A stretch of 64,000 bases of DNA from JBDTSW01 sp963782605 (GTDB lineage: Bacteria; Actinomycetota; Thermoleophilia; Solirubrobacterales; 70-9): assembly GCA_963782605.1 (NCBI GenBank), contig CAWAKK010000012.1:248001-312000 (forward strand). Direction: 5' to 3'. Below are positions 16,609 to 25,648 of this stretch, piece by piece. Below the pieces are notes generated by a model. That model worked only from the letters and a program-made list of their open reading frames with translations, was not told the DNA's origin and searched no databases. The translations under genes were made by a program, and so were the position numbers. Positions within the stretch are counted from its first letter, which is position 1. Every line of letters begins with the position of its first letter.

Positions 16609-16794
16609 GTGGCCAATCATCTGACGCCAACCGAGCTCGCCGACGAAGTCAACATGAAACGGCGGGAGGTGATCTCCAAGTGCATGGAGATGGGCGTTCC
16701 GATTTTCAACGGCCGGATCGACAAGACTCTCTTCGTCTCCTCGCTGCGCCAGTGGAGCGACCAGGCGACTCAGCACCCTCAAGCCGCGCACTAA
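16609..16794 (+). CDS. Small protein with IF-2 N-terminal-like domain
   Basis: 61 residues from GTG 16609, chosen because AGAGGAGA ends 4-5 bases upstream and because this frame carries the recognisable domain; the ATG at 16605 is in another frame. LTPTELADEVNMKRREVISK followed by CMEMGVPIFNGRIDKTLFVS resembles the small helical N-domain found at the start of bacterial IF-2. Here it stands alone, with no GTPase. It may bind nucleic acid or the ribosome; this is inference. A strong promoter precedes it and a 7-bp GC hairpin follows it (16829-16846, without a T run). Confidence 0.7.
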   Translation: MANHLTPTELADEVNMKRREVISKCMEMGVPIFNGRIDKTLFVSSLRQWSDQATQHPQAAH

Positions 16795-16887
16795 GCCCCT
16801 CACAGCCCTCCCAGGTAGCCTTGCGGGCGGGCCGCTGGAGCGGCCCACAGTCCAGCGATTGCCCACGCCGAGGAGGACCGAGAGACG

Positions 16888-18699
16888 ATGGAGACCGCGA
16901 CGGTCGCAGCTCCCACCGGGAGCGGCGTTCGCTCGACGACGATCGCCGACCTGCTGCCGATGACGGCACGCGACTATGGATCGAAGCGCGCGATCCTCTA
17001 CAAGGACGAGAGTGGCGCCTGGATTGGCAAGAGCTACTCGGAGGTGGCCGACGTCGTCCGCTCGCTGGCGCTCGGCCTGATCGACCTCGGCATCGTGAAG
17101 GGCGACAAGGTCTCGATCCTCGCCAACACGCGCCCGGAATGGACCTACTTCGACTTCGCCGCGCTGACGACGGGCGCGATCGTCGTGCCGATCTACCAGA
17201 CCAACTCCCCCGAGGAGTGCCAGTACGTGCTGGAGAACTCCGACGCGAGGGCGTGATCGTCGAGGACGATGCGCAGCTCGAGAAGGTCCGCGCGGTTCGC
17301 GACCAGTGCCCGCTGCTCGAGCACGTGATCCTGATGACGGGCTCGGCCGAGGACGCGATCTCGCTGGAGGATCTGGTCGCCCGTGGCGCCGATCGTTCCG
17401 ACGAGCGAGTGGGAGGAGCGCTACGCCGCCGTCGAGCCCACGGATATCTGCACCTTCATCTACACGTCGGGGACGACCGGCCCGCCCAAGGGCTGCGTGA
17501 TCTCCCACGGCAACTACCGCGCGATGCTCGACATGGTCATCTCCGTTGGCGCCATCGACGCCGAGGGCACGACCTACCTCTACCTGCCCCTCGCGCACTC
17601 CTTCGCGCTCCTGATCCAGCTCGGCTCATTCGCGCTGGGCGCCACCCTGGCCTACTGGGAACGCGACCCGCTCAAGATCATCCCCAACCTCTCGGAGGTG
17701 AAGCCGACCTACTTCCCATCGGTCCCGCGCATCTTCGAGAAGATCTACACCGCCGCGACGTCGAACGCCGAGAAGGCGGGCGGACTCAAGAAGGCGGTCT
17801 TCGACTGGGCGATCAAGACCGGGACGAAGGTCCGCGAGCTCGAACGCCAGGGCAAGGCGCCCGGGGCGCTGCTTCGCCTCCAGCACAGCATCGCCGACAA
17901 GCAGGTGCTCTCCAAGATCCGCGCGATCTTCGGCGGGAACATCGAGCAGGCGGTCTCGGGCGCGGCCCCGATCAACCCGGACATCCTGCGCTTCTTCGAC
18001 GCGGCCGGAGTGCTCGTGCTCGAGGGGTGGGGAATGACGGAGACCTCGACGGCGGCCACGATCGCCACCCCCGAGATGTACAAGTTCGGCACGATCGGCA
18101 AGCCGTTTCCAGGCGTCGAGATCAAGATCGCCGACGACGGCGAGATCCTCGTGAAGGGCCCGAACGTCTTCCAGGGCTACTACAAGAACGAGGAGGCCAC
18201 GCGCGAGACGATCGTCGACGGCTGGCTTCACACGGGCGACGTCGGCGAGATCGACTCCGAGGGCTACGTGAAGATCACCGGCCGCAAGAAGGACATCATC
18301 ATCACGGCGGGTGGCAAGAACATCACCCCCGCGAACCTCGAAGCGGAGATCAAGCAGCACCCGCTGGTCTCCCAATGCGTCGTGATCGGTGATCGCCGGC
18401 CGTTCCTGGTGGCGCTGCTCACCCTGGATCCGGAGGAGGCCGTCACCTACGCCAAGGAGCACGACCTGCCCGAGGACCCGGAGGCGCTCACCGCCGACGC
18501 CGGCGTACGCGGCTCGATCCAAGCTCACCTGGATCAGGTAAACGCGAAGTTCGCCCGCGTCGAGCAGGTCAAGAAGTTCCAGATCCTGCCGCGGGACCTC
18601 TCCCAGGAAGGCGGCGAGCTCACGCCGACCCTGAAGGTCAAGCGCAACGTCGTCGCTGAGAAGTACGACGCCGAGGTGGAGAAGCTCTACGCGAGCTGA
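16888..18699 (+). CDS. Long-chain fatty acid-CoA ligase (AMP-forming), two frameshifts
   Basis: Reconstructed as 603 residues, the normal family size. It activates fatty acids to acyl-CoA with ATP. The first frame ends at QYVLENSDARA. A missing base near 17248-17254 moves it to VIVEDDAQLEKVRAVRDQCP, and an extra base near 17379-17383 moves it back to APIVPTSEWEERYAA. Motifs: P-loop YTSGTTGPPKG, GWGMTETS, GWLHTGDVGEIDSEGYVKI, and the catalytic Lys region LSQEGGELTPTLKVKR. ATG 16888 has GAGGAG about 10-13 bases upstream. One deletion plus one insertion restore the reading frame, so either sequence errors or a recent pseudogene is possible; errors are favoured. Confidence 0.85.
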
Positions 18700-18702
18700 G
18701 CG

Positions 18703-20022
18703 CTACGCGGAGTCGGAATCCGCCACCTCGGCCGCCACGTCGGGGGTCTCTCGCTCGCCGTTTCCCTGCCTCAGCAGCACGCTGGTGGTCTGCTCGAGGA
18801 CGCGGCGCCAGGCCGAGAGCTTCGAACGCTCCCGCTCAACCCCCGCGAGCACGTGCCGGACGCGGCGGGCGGAGATCTCGATCCCGTGGCGCTCGGCGAT
18901 CGTCTTGTAGTGGTCGTAGTCGCGGGCGAGCTTGAGCGTCACCGACTCGAAGCCATGCTTGGCGATCTCCAGCCGGTTCGCGTAGTCGAGGATGGGTGTG
19001 CCGAACATGAGCTCGTCGTCGAGCTCGGGCTCGATCAGGATGATGTCGACGTCGGGGTACTCCTCCTGCCAGTCGCGCACGGCTCGGTGCAGGCGATCGT
19101 GGGAGAGCACCCGGAAAGACTGGTTCGCGATCGCCGCGACACCCATGTCCGAGACCCGGAGGGCGCGGTCGCCGGCGATGGTGGGGATGCGCTTGGCGAA
19201 GTCGTTGACGTAAGGGACAACCGGGTTGATGACCACGATGAACTTGGCACCGCGCTCAACCGCCACGTCCACGTTCGTCGTCGACCGGATGCCGCCATCG
19301 ATGAACTCGCGATCCTTGAGCGTGACCGGCTCGTAGACCATGGGTAGAGCGCCCGAGGCGGCGACCGCCTGCGAGATCGGCACGTCCGCCCACTCCCCCT
19401 CACCCAGGACGACGCGCTCGGTCGTATCGAGGTCGGTGACGGTCAGGTAGAGCTCGCGTTCGAGCAGGCGAAAGTCGTTGGTACGGTCGGGATCGGTGAG
19501 CGCCTCCTCGACGTAACGCGCGATCCCCTCCCCGCTGTAGAACCCGTTCGGCAACCCGCTCGCGAGCCCGGTCAAAAGGTCGACCGCGGAGACCTGGCCC
19601 ACGTTGCCGAAGAGCTGGCGGGCCATGCCGGCTACGCGCAGGGGGAAGGTTGCGCCGCGAGTGATGATGCCGCGGTAGTTGGGCCGCAGGAGCATCTTCA
19701 GGTCGATGTCGCGAAGCGGAGAGGCGAGGTCGCGGTTCAAGACGCGCATCATCTCCTCGGGCGTCACCCCGTTGACGGTGAGCGCAGAGATGAAGGCGCC
19801 GGCCGAGGTCCCCACGTAGACGTCGAACTCGTTGACGGTCTGGTTTACCGCGAGGAGGTCGAGGGCGCGCAGCGCGCCGATCTCATACACGCCCCCCGTA
19901 AAGCCGCCGCCGCCGAGCACGAGAGCCGTCTTCGAGCGCCCCTTTCGGCGCCTGGCCCTGCCCGCCCGCGATTCCGTGCCGGGAGCATCGAGCTCCACCA
20001 CCTTGCCCATCGCGTTGCCCAT
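18703..20022 (-). CDS. Patatin-like phospholipase family protein
   Basis: About 439 residues from ATG 20022, or 435 from ATG 20010. The patatin fold shows the oxyanion loop GGGGFTGG (37-44), the nucleophile in GTSAG (S73) and the catalytic Asp in FIDGG (D242), together the Ser-Asp dyad of a lipid acyl hydrolase. A central LLRPNYRGIITRGATFPLRV region and C-terminal basic helices (ARRVRHVLAGVERERSKL) follow. No signal peptide is seen. CATAAT lies 11 bases before the second ATG, suggesting a leaderless start there. Its 3' end is 3 bases from the convergent acyl-CoA ligase stop. Confidence 0.88.
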   Translation of the reverse strand: MGNAMGKVVELDAPGTESRAGRARRRKGRSKTALVLGGGGFTGGVYEIGALRALDLLAVNQTVNEFDVYVGTSAGAFISALTVNGVTPEEMMRVLNRDLASPLRDIDLKMLLRPNYRGIITRGATFPLRVAGMARQLFGNVGQVSAVDLLTGLASGLPNGFYSGEGIARYVEEALTDPDRTNDFRLLERELYLTVTDLDTTERVVLGEGEWADVPISQAVAASGALPMVYEPVTLKDREFIDGGIRSTTNVDVAVERGAKFIVVINPVVPYVNDFAKRIPTIAGDRALRVSDMGVAAIANQSFRVLSHDRLHRAVRDWQEEYPDVDIILIEPELDDELMFGTPILDYANRLEIAKHGFESVTLKLARDYDHYKTIAERHGIEISARRVRHVLAGVERERSKLSAWRRVLEQTTSVLLRQGNGERETPDVAAEVADSDSA

Positions 20023-20042
20023 TATGGCTGGAGCGTCGGGCG

Positions 20043-20070
20043 TTGGGGATACCTGGGAAGCCTCTACCCT
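20043..20070 (+). promoter_or_regulatory. Promoter of the D-Ala-D-Ala carboxypeptidase gene
   Basis: TTGGGG (20043-20048), a 16-base spacer and TACCCT (20065-20070), with the -10 box 7 bases before GTG 20078. This arrangement fits a leaderless transcript and decides the start over ATG 20024, which would lie upstream of the -10 box. Confidence 0.45.
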
Positions 20071-20077
20071 GCTCGCC

Positions 20078-21421
20078 GTGCTGTTTCGATGCCTGGGCAG
20101 GGGGGTGATCGTGGCCCTCTGCGCCGCGGGCCTGCTCGTGCCCGCGGGGGCCGAGGGCGCGCCCGAGACGAGCTCGAGTGGCTTTGAGGACGCCGGTACC
20201 ACGCCCGTTGCGAAGCGCGGCTCGGAGCTCGCCGCAAAGCGCAGCCTCTCTCGGGGAGAGCTGCGGAGGCGACTGCGCTCAGCGCTGCGGTCGGCTGGAG
20301 GTCGCTCGGGCGCCTACGTCTATGACGTGGATGCCGTGCGCGACCGGCTCCTCTACTCGTCGAACGGGCGCGATCGTTTCGTTCCCGCCTCGAATCAGAA
20401 GCTGTTCACGACGGCCGCGGTGCTGAACCGCTTCGGGGCTTCGGGACGCCTCACCACCGTGATCCACCAGCGCGGCGATGTGGGCCCTGGCGGGCATGCG
20501 CTCGACGGCGATCTCGTCCTGGTTGGCGCCGGCGATCCGGCGCTCGCAACTCAGACCTTCGCCCACAGGCGCAATTTGCCGCTCACCCCGATCTCGGACC
20601 TCGCAAAAGACGTGCGCCGGGCGGGGATCCGCCGCATCGGCGACGACATCCGCGTTGATGCGAGCGTCTTCGACCGCCGCCGCGGCACCCGTGCGACCGG
20701 GGGCGGGACGAGCTCAGATCTGAGTCCGCTCTCCGGGCTGTCGGTCAATTCGGGCTTCGAAGGTGGCCACTACGCGCGCCATCCCGAGCTCGAGGCCGGA
20801 CGCGCGCTCAAGGACGCGCTGCGCAGAAACGGCGTCAAGGTCGACGGTCGCGTGGGCCGCACCAACGCGTCTCGTCCCCTGCTCTTAAGAGAGCCGCTGG
20901 CCCACGTGCGCTCGCCGAAGATGTCATCGCTCGCGGCCGAGACAAACAAGCCATCAAACAATTTCTTTGCGGAGATGTTGCTGAAGCGCCTCGCTGCCAA
21001 CGACGCTCACAAGGGCACGACGCGACGCGGCGCGAGGCGCGCGGAGTCCTTCGCTCGCTCGATCGCGGCCGGCGACGACGCCGTCGACGGCTCGGGGCTG
21101 GGCCGCGGCAACCACGCCTCCCCACGCCAGGTGGCAAAGCTCCTGGCGGCGATGCGACAGCACTCGGCGGCATCGGCCTTTCGCAGCTCCCTGCCCTTGG
21201 CGGGCCGCGAGGGCACACTCGCCGGCCGCATGCGCGGCACCGCCGCCGAGGGGCGCTGCCGGGCTAAGACCGGGACGCTCTCCGATGTGAGCGCCCTCTC
21301 CGGCTACTGCCGTGCGGGTCGAGGCACGGTCGCATTCTCGATCCTCATGAACAACGTCGACGTGTACTCGGCACGCCGCGCCCAGGACCGCATGGCGGCG
21401 GCGATCGCGCGGTATCGGTAG
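20078..21421 (+). CDS. dacB: D-alanyl-D-alanine carboxypeptidase/endopeptidase (PBP4/DacB family, S13)
   Basis: 447 residues. A hydrophobic signal (GVIVALCAAGLLVPAGAEGA) exports it. It trims or cleaves peptidoglycan peptides. The three penicillin-binding motifs are present: S105-NQ-K108 in PASNQKLFTT, SNN in KPSNNFFAEML, and KTG in RAKTGTLSDVS. The large insertion domain typical of S13 enzymes lies between the first two (SDLAKDVRRAGIRRIGDDIR, FEGGHYARHPELEAGRALKD). GTG 20078 is preferred because of the promoter upstream; ATG 20024 is in frame. Confidence 0.9.
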   Translation: MLFRCLGRGVIVALCAAGLLVPAGAEGAPETSSSGFEDAGTTPVAKRGSELAAKRSLSRGELRRRLRSALRSAGGRSGAYVYDVDAVRDRLLYSSNGRDRFVPASNQKLFTTAAVLNRFGASGRLTTVIHQRGDVGPGGHALDGDLVLVGAGDPALATQTFAHRRNLPLTPISDLAKDVRRAGIRRIGDDIRVDASVFDRRRGTRATGGGTSSDLSPLSGLSVNSGFEGGHYARHPELEAGRALKDALRRNGVKVDGRVGRTNASRPLLLREPLAHVRSPKMSSLAAETNKPSNNFFAEMLLKRLAANDAHKGTTRRGARRAESFARSIAAGDDAVDGSGLGRGNHASPRQVAKLLAAMRQHSAASAFRSSLPLAGREGTLAGRMRGTAAEGRCRAKTGTLSDVSALSGYCRAGRGTVAFSILMNNVDVYSARRAQDRMAAAIARYR

Positions 21422-21438
21422 GGGCGCGTCCAGGGTCG

Positions 21439-23508
21439 CTACCGGCGCAGGTTCGGCGTCGGCTCCTTGGCGACTCCGGATGCGGCATCCCCCAGTAGCT
21501 CGCGGAGCTCGACCTCGTCGATCACGTCGACGCCCACCTCCTCCGCCTTGGCGAGCTTCGTGCCCGGATTGTCGCCCGCGACCACGTAGTCGGTCTTCTT
21601 CGAGACCGAGCCCGTCACCTTGCCGCCGGCCCGGCGGATCAGATTCGTCGCCTGGTCGCGTGAGAGCTCAGGCAGGGTGCCGGTGAGGACGAAGGTCTTG
21701 TCCTCGAGCGGTCCTCCCTCCGCCCGACGCTCCGATTCGCTCAGCTCGAAGCTGAGGCCACGTTCGCGCAGGCGCTCGATCAACTCCAGCGTCGGCTCCT
21801 CGGCGAGCTCCTCGCGCAGCTGCTCGGCCATGATCGGGCCGACGCCGTCGACACGCTCGATCTCGCTGCTGTCGGCCTTCACCAGCGCATCGATCGTGCC
21901 GAAGTGGTCCGCCAGCGCCTGGGCGGTCACGTAACCGACCCCGGGCAGGCCGAGGGCAAAGAGGACGATCCCGAAAGGCTGTTCCTTTGAGAGCCCGATC
22001 GAGCGCATCAGGTTGGCCGCCGAGGTCTCGCCGAAGCCCTCGAGCTCCTGCAGCTGCTCGGCCGTGAGGTCGTAGATGCCGGCCTGGTCGGTGATGAGGC
22101 CCTCCTGGAGGAAGCGCATAGCGAGCTTCTCGCCGAGGCCCTCGATATCCATCACTCCCACGAACTGCTTTAGGTGCTGGAAGACCTGGCCGGGGCAGCC
22201 ACGGCGGTTGGGGCAGATCGTGAAGACGCCGTCCTTCGGCTTTACGGTCGAGGTCCCGCACGCTGGGCACTCCTTGGGCGGCCTCGGCTTTCGCAGCCGC
22301 TTGCCCTTGCGCCGCTGGATCAGCGGAGCAATCACCTGCGGGATGACGTCCCCGGCCCGCGTCACCACCACCTCATCGCCCTCGCGCACGTCCTTGCGGG
22401 CGAGGTCTTCCTCGTTGTGGAGGGTGGCGGTGGAAACGGTGACGCCGCCGACGCCCACGGGCTCGAGCATGGCGAACGGCATCAGGTGGCCCGTGCGGCC
22501 GACGTTCCAGACGATTCGATTCAGCTTCGTGGTTGCGGTGATCGGCGGGAACTTCCAGGCGATCGCCCACCGCGGCTCGCGGCCCACCACGCCGAGCTCG
22601 CGCCAGAGCGCCCGCTCGTTCACCTTCACGACGACGCCGTCGATCTCGTAGTCGAGCGATTCCCGGCGGTTCTCCCACCACCGACAGCGCTCGACGACCT
22701 CGTCCTCCGCCTCGTGGACGCGGATCTCCTCCTCGACTCGAAAGCCGCGCTCGCGCATCCACTCGATCTCGTCGACGTGCGTGGGGAGGTCGAGGCCGGT
22801 GCCGATCCCGTAGCTCCACATCGAGAGCGGCCGCTCCGCCGCGATCTGCGGGTCGAGCTGGCGGATCGTCCCGGCAGCGGCGTTGCGGGGATTCGCGAAC
22901 GCGGGCTCGCCCGCCTCGGCTCGCCGGTCGTTCAGCTCCTCGAAGCCCCTGCGAGGGAAGTAGATCTCGCCGCGCACCTCCACCAGCGGCGGCGCGTCTT
23001 CGATCGAGAGCGGGATCGCCTTGATCGTCCGCAGGTTGTGGGTCACGTCCTCGCCGATGCGCCCGTCGCCGCGCGTCGCTCCGCGCACAAATTTCCCGTC
23101 CTCGTAGACGAGGGAGATCGCCAGCCCGTCGATCTTCGGCTCGGTCACGTAGCCGAACTCGTCCGCGGTGATGTCGAAGCGCCTCAGGAGATTGCGGATG
23201 CGGCTCTCCCATCCCCGTAGCTCCTCCTCGTTGCGAACGTTCCCAAGCGAGAGCATTGGCTCGGGGTGGCGCACCTGCTCGAACTTCTCGAGCGCCTTGC
23301 CGCCCACCCGCTGGGTGGGTGAGTCGGACGTGCGAAGCTCGGGGTTGGCCTCCTCCAGGTCGCGCAGCTCGTTCAGCAGGGCGTCGTAGACGTCGTCACC
23401 GATCGTGGGGTCGTCGAGCACGTAGTAGGCGTGGTCATGGCCGGCGATCTCCCGCCGCAGCTCCGCCGCGCGTTTCTCGCTCGAGGTCGTCTTCTGGCGC
23501 GGGCTCAC
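21439..23508 (-). CDS. ligA: NAD-dependent DNA ligase LigA
   Basis: 689 residues, the normal length. It seals nicks using NAD+. Domains in order: Ia domain (HDHAYYVLDDPTIGDDVYD); adenylation domain with catalytic K125 in TEPKIDGLAIS; OB fold; zinc finger with CPACG and CPNRRGCPGQ; helix-hairpin-helix domain (LEGFGETSAANLMRSI, GVGPIMAEQL); and C-terminal BRCT (LEDKTFVLTGTLPELSRDQA, KKTDYVVAGDNPGTKLAKA). The start overlaps the surE stop (ATGA), so it is coupled to surE. Confidence 0.97.
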   Translation of the reverse strand: MSPRQKTTSSEKRAAELRREIAGHDHAYYVLDDPTIGDDVYDALLNELRDLEEANPELRTSDSPTQRVGGKALEKFEQVRHPEPMLSLGNVRNEEELRGWESRIRNLLRRFDITADEFGYVTEPKIDGLAISLVYEDGKFVRGATRGDGRIGEDVTHNLRTIKAIPLSIEDAPPLVEVRGEIYFPRRGFEELNDRRAEAGEPAFANPRNAAAGTIRQLDPQIAAERPLSMWSYGIGTGLDLPTHVDEIEWMRERGFRVEEEIRVHEAEDEVVERCRWWENRRESLDYEIDGVVVKVNERALWRELGVVGREPRWAIAWKFPPITATTKLNRIVWNVGRTGHLMPFAMLEPVGVGGVTVSTATLHNEEDLARKDVREGDEVVVTRAGDVIPQVIAPLIQRRKGKRLRKPRPPKECPACGTSTVKPKDGVFTICPNRRGCPGQVFQHLKQFVGVMDIEGLGEKLAMRFLQEGLITDQAGIYDLTAEQLQELEGFGETSAANLMRSIGLSKEQPFGIVLFALGLPGVGYVTAQALADHFGTIDALVKADSSEIERVDGVGPIMAEQLREELAEEPTLELIERLRERGLSFELSESERRAEGGPLEDKTFVLTGTLPELSRDQATNLIRRAGGKVTGSVSKKTDYVVAGDNPGTKLAKAEEVGVDVIDEVELRELLGDAASGVAKEPTPNLRR

Positions 23509-24329
23509 GAGGAGTCGGACGCGTCGTCAGTGACGGCACGGAGGAGACCGTCGAGGTCCCACCCCCGCAGGGGCTCGATGCCCTCGAGGTGGTTCAGATC
23601 GAAGTGCAGTGGCGAGATTGAGATCTTGTTGCGGGCCTGGGCGGCAAGGTCGGTCCCCGGCTCGTCCTCGAAGGACGGCTCGAAGCCGTAGATGCGGTAG
23701 CGGCGCCGGCCTTCTGAGTCCTCCTCGACCAGCTTCATCTCGTCGTCGTAGAGACGCTTGCCGAGCGTCGTGATCTCGATCCCCTGGATCTCGCCCGACG
23801 GCACGTTGACGTTCATCAGGGTCCCGTCGGGGAGCGGCTGGTCGCGGACGGCGTCGACCAAGCACGCGCACAGGCGCGCGGCAACCCCGAAGTTGATCTC
23901 ACCGTCGAAGTGCCAACCCATCTCTCCACGCAGCGACTGCTGCGAGATCGCGATCGCCGGGATCCCGAGCACGATCCCCTCGAGCGCGGCTGCGACCGTG
24001 CCCGAGTAGGTCACGTCGTCGCCGAGGTTCGCTCCGTGATTGATCCCCGAGACGATCAGGTCCGGCCGCTCGCCGATCAGGCCAAGCTCAGCGAAGCGCA
24101 CGCAGTCCACCGGCGTTCCCTCCGTCGCGAAGCCCATGGTGCCGTCGTCGAAGCGCACCTCCTCGACCCAGAGCGGCGAGCGGGTGGTGATCATGCGCGC
24201 CATCGCGCTGCGATTGGAATCGGGGGCCACGACGTGGAGCTCGACGTCGTCGAGCTCCAGCAGGGCCCGGCGCATCGCCTGGAGGCCATCGGCATTGATG
24301 CCGTCGTCGTTGGTGAGCAGTACGCGCAC
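23505..24329 (-). CDS. surE: 5'-nucleotidase SurE
   Basis: 274 residues from GTG 24329. A survival protein and nucleoside 5'/3'-monophosphate phosphatase. The family N-terminus RVLLTNDDGINADGLQAM has the Asp pair that binds the metal. APDSNRSAMARMIT and VSGINHGANLGDDVTYSGTV complete the active site, with the Asn and Ser ligands typical of SurE. It lies between truA (58 bases upstream) and ligA (overlapping). Confidence 0.93.
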   Translation of the reverse strand: MRVLLTNDDGINADGLQAMRRALLELDDVELHVVAPDSNRSAMARMITTRSPLWVEEVRFDDGTMGFATEGTPVDCVRFAELGLIGERPDLIVSGINHGANLGDDVTYSGTVAAALEGIVLGIPAIAISQQSLRGEMGWHFDGEINFGVAARLCACLVDAVRDQPLPDGTLMNVNVPSGEIQGIEITTLGKRLYDDEMKLVEEDSEGRRRYRIYGFEPSFEDEPGTDLAAQARNKISISPLHFDLNHLEGIEPLRGWDLDGLLRAVTDDASDSS

Positions 24330-24387
24330 GTGATTCGATTCTATGGCGGGCTGTCCGAGCGGCTTCGTGGGCGAGCGAGCCCCGAGA

Positions 24388-25137
24388 TCAGTAGGAAACC
24401 GCCGCCAGATAGAGCCCGTGGGCGGGGGCCGTCTCTCCCCCACGCTTCCGCGGAGCGCCATGCAAAAGCGCGGTGAACTCCTCTGGGGACCGCCGGCCCG
24501 CCCCCACTTCGAGCATCGTCCCCACGAGCGCTCGCACCATGTTCCGCATGAACGCGTCGGCCTCGATCCAAAGCTCGAGGACGCCATCGGCGCCCAACCC
24601 GGGACCCTCCCGCCACTCGCACACGGCAATCTCCCGATCGAAGCGAACGTGCTCGGTCTGAGTCGGGGTGAAGGCCGTGAAGTCGTGGGTGCCGACCACT
24701 GCGGCAGCGCACGAGGCGACCGCCTCGCGGTCGAGCGGGTAGGGCCACCAGAGGGCTCGCCCCCGCTCGAATGGGCTGGCCACGGCCGCGGCGAGCACGC
24801 GGTAGCAATAGGTGCGCGAGCGCGCGTCGTGGCGCGCGTCGAAACCCTCAGCCGTGGGCCCGACCGCCCGCACCGCGATCTCCTCCGGAGTCACGGCGTC
24901 GAGGGCCCGCCGCAGATCGGCGACGCTCGGCGCCTGGGCGAGCTCGAAGCTCGCGACCTGGCCCCATGCGTGGACGCCCGCATCGGTGCGACCGGCGACG
25001 CTCAGCGTCACCGGATGCCCAAGGATGCGCTCCAACCCCGCTTCGAGCTCGCCCTGCACGGACCGCAGCCCCGGCTGGGCCGCCCAGCCGGCGAACGGGC
25101 TGCCGTCGTAGGCGATGTCGAGGCGGTAGGTGCTCAT
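24388..25137 (-). CDS. truA: tRNA pseudouridine(38-40) synthase TruA
   Basis: 249 residues. It isomerises uridines 38-40 in tRNA anticodon arms. The catalytic Asp is in AGRTDAGVHAWGQ. Other conserved parts are the start RLDIAYDGSPFAGWAAQPG, FDARHDARSRTYCYRV, FTAFTPTQTEHVRF and ADAFMRNMVRALVGTMLEVG. It follows rplQ after a 121-base gap holding repeat element A, so it may be expressed by readthrough from the ribosomal operon. Confidence 0.95.
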   Translation of the reverse strand: MSTYRLDIAYDGSPFAGWAAQPGLRSVQGELEAGLERILGHPVTLSVAGRTDAGVHAWGQVASFELAQAPSVADLRRALDAVTPEEIAVRAVGPTAEGFDARHDARSRTYCYRVLAAAVASPFERGRALWWPYPLDREAVASCAAAVVGTHDFTAFTPTQTEHVRFDREIAVCEWREGPGLGADGVLELWIEADAFMRNMVRALVGTMLEVGAGRRSPEEFTALLHGAPRKRGGETAPAHGLYLAAVSY

Positions 25138-25181
25138 TGAGACGGCGAAAACCGAGCCGGGCTAGGACGCAGGGCGATCGC

Positions 25182-25256
25182 CGAAGCGAGCGTACTTCGA
25201 ACGTACGTGAGCGAGGCGATCGTCCGAGGACACCGCCCGGCGAAGGTTTGCAGGCG
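25182..25256 (-). repeat. 75-base 3' repeat element, copy A (after rplQ)
   Basis: Read on the plus strand: CGAAGCGAGCGTA, 9 bases, TACGTGAGCGAG, 25 bases, CGAAG-G-TTTGCAGGCG. The same blocks with the same spacing occur at 47495-47568 after rpsG. In transcript sense (minus) it begins 3 bases after the rplQ stop. A CGTAC/GTACG hairpin and an outer GCGATCGCC/GGCGATCG pairing are visible. Probably a 3'-UTR structure or terminator. Confidence 0.6.
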
Positions 25257-25258
25257 TC

Positions 25259-25612
25259 TCAGACCAGCTCGATGATGACCATCTCGGTGGAGTCCGATCG
25301 GCGCGGGCCCAATTTCACGATCCGCGTATATCCGCCCGGCCGCTCCGCGTATCGCGGCGCGATCTCCTCGAAGAGCCGGTGCACGATGAACTTGTCCTGC
25401 CCCAGCTCCGAGAGCGCCTGCCGGCGCGCGTGCAGATCGCCGCGCTTGCCGAGCGTGATCAGCTTTTCCACCTTCGGCTTCACGGCCTTGGCCTTCGCCT
25501 GGCTGGTCTCGATCCGCTCGTGGGTGATCAGCTCGCGCGAGAGGTTGCGAAGGAGGCTCCGCCGATGGGCGGAGTCACGCGAGAGCTTATGGCGCTGCTT
25601 TCCGTGTCGCAT
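25259..25612 (-). CDS. rplQ: 50S ribosomal protein L17
   Basis: 117 residues, with the L17 signature RHGKQRHKLSRDSAHRRSLL then NLSRELITHERIETSQAKAK. It binds 23S rRNA in the large subunit. It is the last gene of the S10/spc/alpha block, 36 bases after rpoA. The C-terminus is a short basic tail with no extension (IVKLGPRRSDSTEMVIIELV). Confidence 0.97.
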   Translation of the reverse strand: MRHGKQRHKLSRDSAHRRSLLRNLSRELITHERIETSQAKAKAVKPKVEKLITLGKRGDLHARRQALSELGQDKFIVHRLFEEIAPRYAERPGGYTRIVKLGPRRSDSTEMVIIELV

Positions 25613-25648
25613 GATCCTGGCCTTCTCGCATCCGTGGGAGCCGAGAAC

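Noticed and set aside
16829..16846. GGGCCGC/GCGGCCC hairpin as terminator of the IF-2 N-domain gene
   Set aside because: It has no T tract and lies 40 bases before the next start; kept only as a remark.
16605..18392. Long 595-codon plus-strand frame over the acyl-CoA ligase
   Set aside because: Most of it is the wrong frame of the ligase, Arg/Asp-rich and without motifs. Only about 130 bases (17250-17380) are used, between the two frameshifts.
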